Under the pieces are notes generated by a model. It did no database searches. It had not been told where the DNA came from and was given only the letters and a program-made list of their open reading frames with translations. Position numbers and translations under genes: made by a program. Of a stretch of DNA of 42,896 nucleotides, positions 33,254 through 40,739 are shown in pieces (positions within the stretch are counted from its first letter, which is position 1; every line of letters begins with the position of its first letter). Origin of the DNA: Syntrophaceae bacterium UBA2280 (lineage in GTDB: Bacteria > Desulfobacterota > Syntrophia > Syntrophales > Smithellaceae); assembly GCA_002347685.1 (NCBI GenBank), contig DDWS01000017.1:1-42896 (forward strand), in the 5' to 3' direction.

Positions 33254-33947
33254 GAAGCGTTAATTTGTCGAAAAATGAGGGCTTAAGTAGAAAATATTTA
33301 TGATCAATCAATTCAATTTCACCGGCTTTCGTCATCGCACTGATGATCCGGCTGGCTGTCTCGCGGGAAACTGCCGAAAAATTGGCAATATCTTTATGGG
33401 TCAATTTAATGCTGATAATCGTGCCGTTTTTATCTGGTGTGCCAAATTTCCGGCTGAAAATCGTTAATGCTGCCCGAATTTTGTCGCTTGCTTCAGCAAA
33501 ACCCAGGATATTTAGCATAGACCAGGCCTCCCTCAGGCGGCAACATAAAAGACCGATAAGTTGATGAAGACTTTTTTCATTGTTCATAATATGCTTGATG
33601 AAGTTACTTTTGGTGATGAAACCAACGGTGCAGTCATCCATGGCTACAATCGTCGCAGGCGATGTTTTCCCGTCCAGGATAGACATTTCTCCAAAATAGT
33701 CATAGCGCTTATGAATGGACAACAGCAGTTCTTTGCCGGAGTCATTGTAGCTGATGACCTTGACTTTTCCTGATACGATGAAGTAAAAATAAGTGGATTC
33801 GTCTTCTTCCAGTAAAATTACTTCGTTTTTTAAGAATTTCTTTACAATGACCACGGATTCAATTTCCGATAATTCGGATCTCGAAAGGCAGGCCAGAAAA
33901 GGAATGCCGGCGCTGATTTTAAAAAAATCTTCCTGTGAATATTTCAT
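33249..33947 (-). CDS. Crp/Fnr-family transcriptional regulator
   Basis: 232 residues from ATG 33947: an N-terminal cyclic-nucleotide-type beta-roll (residues 15-130) with FGEMSILDG, a dimer helix, and a C-terminal winged HTH. The recognition helix reads SRETASR (194-200), keeping the Arg, Glu and Arg that read TGTGA in E. coli CRP. The phosphate-binding Arg-Ser pair of cAMP-bound CRP is replaced (TSPAT), and there is no Fnr-type cysteine cluster, so the ligand is unclear. No Shine-Dalgarno precedes the ATG and the predicted transcript start is at or next to it. It is divergent from the glutamine cyclotransferase gene. Confidence 0.92.
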   Translation of the reverse strand: MKYSQEDFFKISAGIPFLACLSRSELSEIESVVIVKKFLKNEVILLEEDESTYFYFIVSGKVKVISYNDSGKELLLSIHKRYDYFGEMSILDGKTSPATIVAMDDCTVGFITKSNFIKHIMNNEKSLHQLIGLLCCRLREAWSMLNILGFAEASDKIRAALTIFSRKFGTPDKNGTIISIKLTHKDIANFSAVSRETASRIISAMTKAGEIELIDHKYFLLKPSFFDKLTLP

Positions 33948-33954
33948 GTGTTGA

Positions 33955-33983
33955 ATTTTACAGAAAAATATTTTAGATAGCAA
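33955..33983 (-). promoter_or_regulatory. Promoter of the Crp-family gene
   Basis: On the minus strand TTGCTA (33983-33978), 17-nt spacer, TAAAAT (33960-33955). The predicted start near 33948 lies one base before the ATG, implying a leaderless mRNA. Confidence 0.55.
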
Positions 33984-34017
33984 ACGTTTATTTCATGAAA
34001 GGAAATATGCCCTGTCA

Positions 34018-34842
34018 TTGAAGAATAATCCCGTCAAATTCAGGTGCGGAATGATCGCGATGATCCTGGTATTTTTCTGCGTTTCGTTTGTCGGGGTTTT
34101 CGCTCAGAACAATTTTTTACGCACGGATTCTCCCTTGCTGAAAACCCGTTCACCCATCTCGCGCATTTCCGTGGTCAATGTTTATGATCATGATCCGCGG
34201 GCGTTTACACAGGGGCTTGTTTACCATCAGGGACATCTATACGAGTCAACGGGTCTTTACGGTAAATCCGCATTAATGAAGAAGGATCTTTCTTCCAGAA
34301 AAGTTCTCAAAGCACACCAAATGCCAGCGGAATACTTCGGTGAAGGCATCGCCATTCTTGACGGGAAAATATATCAATTGACCTATCAAAATGAAACCGG
34401 TTTTATCTATGACCTTGAAACATTTAAAATAACCGGTCAGTTTTCTTATCGCGGGGAAGGTTGGGGGCTGACCACGGACGGCCGGTATCTCATGATGAGC
34501 AACGGCTCATCGATCATCACGTTTCATGATCCGGGAACCTTCAAAATCATTCGCAGGATTCAGGTCAAAGACGGTGATACATCTATCGGACGGATCAATG
34601 AAATGGCGTTTGTCAAAGGAGAAATCTGGGCGAACATTTTTATGGAAGATGTGATTGTCCGGATATCTCCGCAGACGGGGAAAGTAACAGGCTGGATTGA
34701 TTTATCACCCCTGTATTCCTATCTGCCCAGAAACAGTCAAGTGGATGTTTTAAACGGGATTGCCTACGATCGCCAGGCGGAAAGAATCTTTGTGACAGGC
34801 AAATTCTGGCCGAAAATATTTGAAATTCAACTGTTCCAATAA
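34018..34842 (+). CDS. Secreted glutamine cyclotransferase
   Basis: Beta-propeller glutaminyl-peptide cyclotransferase of the plant/bacterial type, forming N-terminal pyroglutamate on exported proteins. 274 residues with a signal peptide; a likely cut is VFA-QN, so its own mature end would be a glutamine. Family signatures in order: DPRAFTQGLVY with LYESTGLYGKS, YFGEGIAILDGKIYQLTYQ, GWGLTTDGRYLMMSNGS, INEMAFVKGEIWANI and LNGIAYDRQAERIFVTGK. The start is TTG 34018, with AAAGGA some 14 nt upstream; ATG 34051 would leave a short signal peptide. It stands alone, divergent from the Crp-family gene. Confidence 0.88.
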   Translation: MKNNPVKFRCGMIAMILVFFCVSFVGVFAQNNFLRTDSPLLKTRSPISRISVVNVYDHDPRAFTQGLVYHQGHLYESTGLYGKSALMKKDLSSRKVLKAHQMPAEYFGEGIAILDGKIYQLTYQNETGFIYDLETFKITGQFSYRGEGWGLTTDGRYLMMSNGSSIITFHDPGTFKIIRRIQVKDGDTSIGRINEMAFVKGEIWANIFMEDVIVRISPQTGKVTGWIDLSPLYSYLPRNSQVDVLNGIAYDRQAERIFVTGKFWPKIFEIQLFQ

Positions 34843-34873
34843 TGCGAAACCCCTCTTTCTTCAAGATATTACC

Positions 34874-34902
34874 TTGACCTCTATTTTTATTTGCATTATA
34901 AG
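34874..34902 (+). promoter_or_regulatory. sigma70-type promoter of adk
   Basis: TTGACC (34874-34879), 17-nt spacer, TATAAG (34897-34902). Predicted start near 34909, giving a 38-nt leader with AGGAGGA before the adk ATG. Confidence 0.75.
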
Positions 34903-34946
34903 CGCCACAGTCTAATAAGTCAGATGTTGAACCACAGGAGGAAATT

Positions 34947-35594
34947 ATGAAAATCATATTAATGGGTGCGCCGGGCGCCGGCAAAGGGACAGTCGCCAAA
35001 CTATTGACGGAATTCGATGGATCCGTACAGATATCCACCGGGGATATTCTACGTTCCGCCGTAAAAGAAGGAAGCGCTCTGGGTACGAAAGCCAAAGCGT
35101 ATATGGATCGTGGCGATCTGGTGCCAGATGAGCTGATCATGGACATCATGGAAGTCCGTTTACAAAAGCCGGATTGCGTAAACGGATTCATTCTCGACGG
35201 GTTTCCGCGGACCATTCCTCAGGCGGAGGCGCTCAAAAAGCTACTGGACAAACTCAATCTTCATCTGGATTTTGTCGCCAACCTGGATGTTCCGCGCGAT
35301 GTCATTCTGGATCGTCTGACAACGAGAAGAACCTGCTGCAATCCGGAGTGCCAGGCGATTTATAATGTCAAGAGCAATCCGCCGAGCGCAGAGGGCACCT
35401 GCACCCTTTGCAATCATGATGTGATCCAGCGAGACGATGAAACAGAGGAAGCGATATCCAACCGCCTGGAAACCTATAATTTGAAAACAGCGCCGCTGGT
35501 CGGTTTTTACGAAAAAGAAGGTCTGTTGAAAAACTTTCTTTCTTTGAGCTCTAAAGACACCGTTACGGAAATTAAGAAAGCCTTGAAGGCTTGA
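34947..35594 (+). CDS. adk: Adenylate kinase with cysteine-bearing LID
   Basis: Balances AMP, ADP and ATP. 215 residues. The P-loop GAPGAGKGT is at residues 7-15, the NMP-binding ISTGDILR near 30, and the LID starts at TTRRTCC. The LID holds cysteines in TCCNPEC and CTLC, which looks like a structural zinc site of the long-form kinase, though the first pair has an atypical spacing. GFPRTIPQAEAL near 86 is also diagnostic. A strong promoter and AGGAGGA precede it. The stop overlaps the TTG of the helicase gene. Confidence 0.97.
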   Translation: MKIILMGAPGAGKGTVAKLLTEFDGSVQISTGDILRSAVKEGSALGTKAKAYMDRGDLVPDELIMDIMEVRLQKPDCVNGFILDGFPRTIPQAEALKKLLDKLNLHLDFVANLDVPRDVILDRLTTRRTCCNPECQAIYNVKSNPPSAEGTCTLCNHDVIQRDDETEEAISNRLETYNLKTAPLVGFYEKEGLLKNFLSLSSKDTVTEIKKALKA

Positions 35595-37576
35595 GACTTT
35601 CATCGTCAATGATTGAGTATGAAAAAGAACTGAATCCGGAACAGTACCGTGTTGTGACAGAAGAAGGCGGGCCGCTTCTTGTTCTCGCGGGAGCGGGAAG
35701 CGGCAAAACACGCACGCTCACCTACCGGGTGGCCCGTCTTCTGGAAACCGGGGTGCCACCTGAAAATATTCTCCTGATGACGTTTACCAATAAGGCCGCC
35801 CGCTCCATGCTGAGCCGGGTTGAAAGCCTTCTGGACTGTTACACCGGAAAAATCGCAGGCGGTACATTTCATTCCATTGCCCACCGGTTTCTGAGAAGCT
35901 ACGCTTTCCGTCTGGGTTACTCAAACAGTTTTTCCATTGTGGACAGCGAGGACGCCCGCCAGATTATCGCTACGGCAATATCCGACCTGAAGATTGATGC
36001 AAAACTCACCAAGTTCCCCAAGAAAAACATCATCTCGGAAATGATCAGCCTGGCCGTCAATACCCAAAGTACACTCGAGGAGGTGCTTTTCAACCGTTAC
36101 CCGTTCTTTTCTCACTTGAGTCCGGAAATTCATCAGATTGCCTGCCTCTATGAGCAAAAAAAGAAAGATCTCAGTGTAATGGATTTTGACGATCTGCTGG
36201 CCAACTGCCGCAGGCTGCTTCGCGAACACCCGGATGTCGGACAGATGCTTGCGCAGAAATTTCATCACGTCTTGGTGGATGAGTATCAGGACACCAATAT
36301 CATTCAGGCAGATATCGTCGATCTGCTGGCCGCGGGCCATCGAAACCTCATGGTCGTCGGCGACGACTCGCAAAGCATCTATTCGTTTCGAGGCGCCAAT
36401 TTCAGCAACATCATCGATTTTCCCGACCGTTATCCGGACTGCAAAATATTCAAACTGGAAATCAACTATCGCAGCACCCCGGAAATCCTTCATATGGCCA
36501 ATCTCAGCATCAACAACAATGAAAATCAGTTTCCCAAGGCCCTTCGAGCCGTCCGCAGCAAGGGCATGAGGCCGGTCATCGTTTCCGCGGAAAATGTTTT
36601 GAAGCAGGCTGATTTCGTTTCGCAAAGAATAGCCGAGCTTGGTCGTGCAGGCGTGCCGTACAGTGAGATCGCCGTGCTCTATCGCGCCCACTATCATTCG
36701 ATGGAAGTCCAGATGGAATTTGTCAGGCGGGATATCCCATTTGAAATCCGATCCGGCATCCGCTTTTTCGAACAGGCGCACATCAAGGATGTTACATCCT
36801 ATATGAGGGTGTTGGTCAACGAACACGACGAGCTGGCCTGGAGAAGGATTTTGATGATGTATCCTAAAGTGGGAAAGGTTACCTTCGAAAAAATCTGGAG
36901 CCGGATGTCCAGGCAGACGCATCCTCTTGAAGTGTTCTTAAGCGATGATTTCATGAAACTCGTGCCCAAATCGGCGCAGGCAGGCGTTTTGCAATGCAAA
37001 AGAACGTGGCTTTCGCTGCTTTTGCTGGATGTTCCCGACAGAATACCGGAAAAAATCATCGAGATATTGCTAAACCAGGCCGACTATCGCGTGTATCTTC
37101 AGGATAATTATTCCGACGCGACCGCCCGCGAGGAAGATCTGATCCAGTTGGGAAATTTCGCTGCCAGATTTGAGCGCATGGATGATTTTTTAAGCGAACT
37201 GGCGCTGCTGACCAACATGTCAAAAGAGGAGGAAATCGAAGAGAGGCAGGCCGACAAAGTCATTTTAAGCACGATTCACCAGGCCAAGGGGCTGGAATGG
37301 TCGTATGTCTTTCTGATCTGGTGCGCAGACGGGATGATTCCGCTTGCGCGGTCGCTGGCGGAGCCGGGCGGCGAGGAAGAAGAAAGACGTCTTTTCTATG
37401 TGGCCCTCACAAGGGCCAGGGATCAACTCTACCTGTGTTCACCCGTGCTGGACTATACAAGGTCTTCAGGCACCATGGCAATGAATCCTTCACGTTTCAT
37501 CCGGGAAATCGCACCTCACTCGTCCGAAGACGAAGAGCGCCCGTTTGAGCAATGGACACTCTTCGATAAGTATTGA
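35591..37576 (+). CDS. UvrD/Rep-family DNA helicase (Rep size)
   Basis: ATP-driven 3'-5' superfamily 1 DNA helicase of 661 residues, close to Rep (673) and shorter than UvrD/PcrA (about 720-740). Motifs in order: Q-motif region LNPEQYRVVT, Walker A LAGAGSGKT near residue 32, Walker B VDEYQDTN, motif III DDSQSIYSFRGA, motif IV EINYRST, motif V TIHQAKGLEW and motif VI FYVALTRARDQL. All are intact. Start TTG 35591 overlaps the adk stop (TTGA); ATG 35609 is the alternative. Coupling of a helicase to adk is unusual. Rep versus PcrA function cannot be settled from sequence by eye. Confidence 0.93.
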   Translation: MRLSSSMIEYEKELNPEQYRVVTEEGGPLLVLAGAGSGKTRTLTYRVARLLETGVPPENILLMTFTNKAARSMLSRVESLLDCYTGKIAGGTFHSIAHRFLRSYAFRLGYSNSFSIVDSEDARQIIATAISDLKIDAKLTKFPKKNIISEMISLAVNTQSTLEEVLFNRYPFFSHLSPEIHQIACLYEQKKKDLSVMDFDDLLANCRRLLREHPDVGQMLAQKFHHVLVDEYQDTNIIQADIVDLLAAGHRNLMVVGDDSQSIYSFRGANFSNIIDFPDRYPDCKIFKLEINYRSTPEILHMANLSINNNENQFPKALRAVRSKGMRPVIVSAENVLKQADFVSQRIAELGRAGVPYSEIAVLYRAHYHSMEVQMEFVRRDIPFEIRSGIRFFEQAHIKDVTSYMRVLVNEHDELAWRRILMMYPKVGKVTFEKIWSRMSRQTHPLEVFLSDDFMKLVPKSAQAGVLQCKRTWLSLLLLDVPDRIPEKIIEILLNQADYRVYLQDNYSDATAREEDLIQLGNFAARFERMDDFLSELALLTNMSKEEEIEERQADKVILSTIHQAKGLEWSYVFLIWCADGMIPLARSLAEPGGEEEERRLFYVALTRARDQLYLCSPVLDYTRSSGTMAMNPSRFIREIAPHSSEDEERPFEQWTLFDKY

Positions 37577-37591
37577 ATATACCTTCCGGGG

Positions 37592-39364
37592 CTAAACGAT
37601 TTTTAAAGAAAGATCCATCAGCTGTTCGATGCCGACCCTCGAAGGTGCGTCAGACAGAAGACAGGCCGCCTTTTGTGTTTTCGGGAAGGCGATGACGTCG
37701 CGGATCGATTCCGCCTTTGTCATGATCATGGTCAGACGGTCCAGTCCGAAAGCCAGTCCTCCATGCGGGGGCGTGCCGTATTCGAGTGCATCCAGCAGAA
37801 AACCGAATTTAAGCCTGGCTTCCTCATCACTCAATCCCAGAACGCTGAAAACCTGAGACTGCACGTCTTTTTGATGGATACGGATGCTGCCGCCGCCGAT
37901 CTCGGAGCCGTTGAGAACCAGGTCATAGGCTCTGGCCCTCACTTTTCCAGGGTCTGTGGACATCAGTGACAGGTCTTCCAGAAACGGTGAAGTGAAGGGG
38001 TGATGCGTGGAGACATACCGTTTTTCCGATTCAGAATATTCCATCAGGGGAAATTCCGTAATCCACGTAAAAGCCAGCGCGTCGGGATCGATCAGGTTGA
38101 GTTTTTTGGCAAGATTCAGGCGCAAGTTGCCCAGCGAGTCATGAACGATCCTCGGGGTGTCCGCGACAAAGAAAATGATATCTCCCGGTTTGGCCGCCAT
38201 TGCTTCATTGATAGCGGAAACTTCCCCGGCTTGGAGGAATTTAAAAATGGGAGAGGTCCAGTCTGCTTCATTTACTTTGGCCCATGCCAGACCTTTGGCG
38301 CCGTAAATTGCCACAAAATCCGTCAGTCCGTCGAGATCCTTGCGGGAGAGTCCTGAGGCCTGTTCGGCCCTGACGGCTTTAATCACACCGCCGGATGCAG
38401 AGACATCTGCGAAAAGTTTGAATCCGGAGTTTTTTACAATGGATGTGAGATCCACAATCTCCATGCCGAAACGTAAATCAGGATTGTCTTTTCCATAACG
38501 ATTGATCGCGTCGGCGTAAGTCAGCCTGGGCAGGGGAAGCGAAATCTCCCTGTCGAGACAGGCTTTAAAAATTCTGGCCATCAGGCCTTCCATCATTCGC
38601 ATAATATCTTCTTCCGAAATAAAGGACATCTCCACGTCGATCTGTGTGAATTCGGGCTGACGGTCAGCGCGAAGATCCTCGTCGCGGAAGCATTTGACGA
38701 TCTGGTAGTACCGGTCAAATCCGGAAACCATCAGGAGTTGCTTGAAGATCTGCGGGGACTGGGGAAGGGCGTAAAACATGCCCTTACTAATCCGGCTGGG
38801 TACAAGGTAGTCACGCGCGCCTTCCGGTGTGCTTTTCGTCAGGAAGGGCGTTTCGACTTCGATAAATCCGTTTTCTTCAAAATAGTGACGAGTGGCCGAA
38901 GCCAGGCGGCTGCGCAAAAAAAGATTCTGCTGAATAGCCGGACGGCGCAAATCAAGGTAACGGTATTTGAGGCGGATATTCTCCGAAATGTCTTCGTCGT
39001 CAAAAGAAAAAGGCGGTGTTTTGGATTCGTTCAATATTTCCAATTCAGAAATGACGACTTCCACCTGACCGGTGGAAAGTGCCGGATTGGTCATTCCTTC
39101 AGGTCTCTTGCGCACGGTTCCTTTTACTGCCAGGACATACTCATTGCGTATTCTATGTGCTTCACCGTGAACCGTCTGACCCGCTTCGGGGTTGAACACA
39201 ATCTGAACAATTCCTTCGCGGTCACGCAGGTCGACGAATATCACACCGCCATGATCGCGCCGTCTATGAGCCCAGCCCATTAAAATGACTTCTCTGCCGT
39301 CATCGGCAATGCTCACGCTCCCGCAGTAATGCGTTCTTTTTTCTGTGGTTATGAATGTACTCAC
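37592..39364 (-). CDS. aspS: Aspartyl-tRNA synthetase, probably non-discriminating
   Basis: Class II synthetase of 590 residues with an N-terminal OB anticodon-binding domain, a catalytic core interrupted by the bacterial GAD insertion, and motifs FRDEDLRADRQPEFTQIDVE (motif 2) and GLAFGLDRLTMI (motif 3). In the anticodon-binding domain, His38 (RRRDHGG) and Gly90 (RKRPEG) align with the His/Gly pair of non-discriminating bacterial AspRS, whereas E. coli has Leu and Lys there. It may therefore also charge tRNA-Asn, with GatCAB amidating the product. It is 6 nt downstream of hisS. Confidence 0.96.
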   Translation of the reverse strand: MSTFITTEKRTHYCGSVSIADDGREVILMGWAHRRRDHGGVIFVDLRDREGIVQIVFNPEAGQTVHGEAHRIRNEYVLAVKGTVRKRPEGMTNPALSTGQVEVVISELEILNESKTPPFSFDDEDISENIRLKYRYLDLRRPAIQQNLFLRSRLASATRHYFEENGFIEVETPFLTKSTPEGARDYLVPSRISKGMFYALPQSPQIFKQLLMVSGFDRYYQIVKCFRDEDLRADRQPEFTQIDVEMSFISEEDIMRMMEGLMARIFKACLDREISLPLPRLTYADAINRYGKDNPDLRFGMEIVDLTSIVKNSGFKLFADVSASGGVIKAVRAEQASGLSRKDLDGLTDFVAIYGAKGLAWAKVNEADWTSPIFKFLQAGEVSAINEAMAAKPGDIIFFVADTPRIVHDSLGNLRLNLAKKLNLIDPDALAFTWITEFPLMEYSESEKRYVSTHHPFTSPFLEDLSLMSTDPGKVRARAYDLVLNGSEIGGGSIRIHQKDVQSQVFSVLGLSDEEARLKFGFLLDALEYGTPPHGGLAFGLDRLTMIMTKAESIRDVIAFPKTQKAACLLSDAPSRVGIEQLMDLSLKIV

Positions 39365-39370
39365 TGCTTT

Positions 39371-40633
39371 TTACCCCTCGTGTAGAATAGAAATAAGCGT
39401 CTGTGTCACTGTGTCCAGCGACAGGCTTTGCTGTTCTTTTGTGCTCATGTTGCGCAGCTGAGCGCAATGGTCCTGCATCTCCTGATCTCCCAAAATCAGC
39501 GTATAGGCGCAGTTGAGTCTATCGGCACGTTTCATCTGGCTTTTGAGACTCTTATCGGAATAGTCCATGGCGGCTGAAATCCCTGAAAGGCGTAATTCGT
39601 TCGTCAATCCAAAACAGAATTTCTGAGCCCGGGCACCCAGAGCTGCGATAAAAATGTCCGTTCGATAAGGGGGTTTATCTGGATCCGGCAGGCAGGAAAT
39701 CAACCTTTCCAGACCGATACCGAAACCGATCCCCGGAACGTCAGGACCACCCAGAAAGCTTACCAGGCCGTCGTAGCGCCCTCCGCCGGCAAGGGAATTT
39801 TGCGCGCCGAGTGCGCCGGATTTCACCTCAAAGGCGGTTTTCGTATAGTAATCCAGGCCGCGTACCATTTGGGGATTGATCTCATAGGTCAGTTTCAGAT
39901 CATCGAGATGGTTTTTGACCAAAGAGAAATGATACGAACACTCCACGCACAGATAGTTCAAAATACGCGGAGCATCGGCAATAACCACGCCACATGTTTC
40001 CACCTTGCAGTCAAATACGCGCAGCGGGTTGATCTGAATTCGCCTTTGACAATCGGGACAAAGGACATTGTGCGATTCTTTGAGATATTCAACCACCGCC
40101 TGAGAAAAAACAGGACGGCACGCTTTGCAGCCCAGGGAATTGATTTCCAGGGATAGCTTTTGAACACCTGCGACTTGAAGAAAATGCATCAGCATTAAAA
40201 TAACTTCCGCGTCGGATTGCGGCTGGTCGTCTCCGAAGACCTCAACATCCATTTGGTGAAACTGGCGGAAGCGGCCCTTCTGCGGCCGTTCGCGGCGGAA
40301 CATCGGGCCGATGGTGTAAAGCTTGGTGACCGGATCGGCGGCGGACAGGTTATGCTCAATGTAGGCGCGGATCACGGATGCCGTGGCTTCCGGGCGAAGG
40401 GTGATAAGTTCGTCGTCACGGTCCCGGAAAGTGTACATCTCTTTTTCAACGATATCCGTGGTTTCTCCGATACTGCGTTGGAATAAAGCCGTTTTTTCCA
40501 TGATCGGAACGCGGATTTCACGAAAACCGAAACAGTGAAAGATTTCGCGTGCAATCTGCTCAACGTGGCGCCAGACGGGTGTGTCCGCAGGCAGGATGTC
40601 TTTAATGCCCTTGATGGCTGTAATTTTTTCCAT
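39371..40633 (-). CDS. hisS: Histidyl-tRNA synthetase
   Basis: Class II synthetase of 420 residues. Motif 2 is in TIGPMFRRERPQKGRFRQFH, the histidine-binding GLDYYTKTAFEV lies near residue 260, and motif 3 in GIGFGIGLERL. The C-terminal anticodon-binding domain (from about 325) is complete. Its own promoter lies upstream (40684-40712); aspS follows after 6 nt, a common pairing of the two genes. ATG 40633 gives the typical start MEKITAIKGIKDILP. Confidence 0.97.
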   Translation of the reverse strand: MEKITAIKGIKDILPADTPVWRHVEQIAREIFHCFGFREIRVPIMEKTALFQRSIGETTDIVEKEMYTFRDRDDELITLRPEATASVIRAYIEHNLSAADPVTKLYTIGPMFRRERPQKGRFRQFHQMDVEVFGDDQPQSDAEVILMLMHFLQVAGVQKLSLEINSLGCKACRPVFSQAVVEYLKESHNVLCPDCQRRIQINPLRVFDCKVETCGVVIADAPRILNYLCVECSYHFSLVKNHLDDLKLTYEINPQMVRGLDYYTKTAFEVKSGALGAQNSLAGGGRYDGLVSFLGGPDVPGIGFGIGLERLISCLPDPDKPPYRTDIFIAALGARAQKFCFGLTNELRLSGISAAMDYSDKSLKSQMKRADRLNCAYTLILGDQEMQDHCAQLRNMSTKEQQSLSLDTVTQTLISILHEG

Positions 40634-40683
40634 ATTCCGATTCCATGTACTGCCGGAAATTGATTATACAAATAAATCGAAAC

Positions 40684-40712
40684 TTTATAGCATATTACCG
40701 GTCTGATCGCAA
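40684..40712 (-). promoter_or_regulatory. sigma70-type promoter of hisS-aspS
   Basis: On the minus strand TTGCGA (40712-40707), 17-nt spacer, TATAAA (40689-40684). Predicted start near 40677, about 44 nt before the hisS ATG. A second TATAAT lies at about 40661-40666 without a clear -35. Confidence 0.65.
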
Positions 40713-40739
40713 TGAAAAATAGCAACACGAGGCATTCAT

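Noticed and set aside
35921..36922. Long open frame (333 codons) on the minus strand opposite the helicase gene
   Set aside because: It lies wholly inside an intact conserved gene, has no recognisable domain, and is the expected shadow of codon bias in that frame.
38738..39283. 181-codon plus-strand frame opposite aspS
   Set aside because: Shadow of aspS; no ribosome site or domain.
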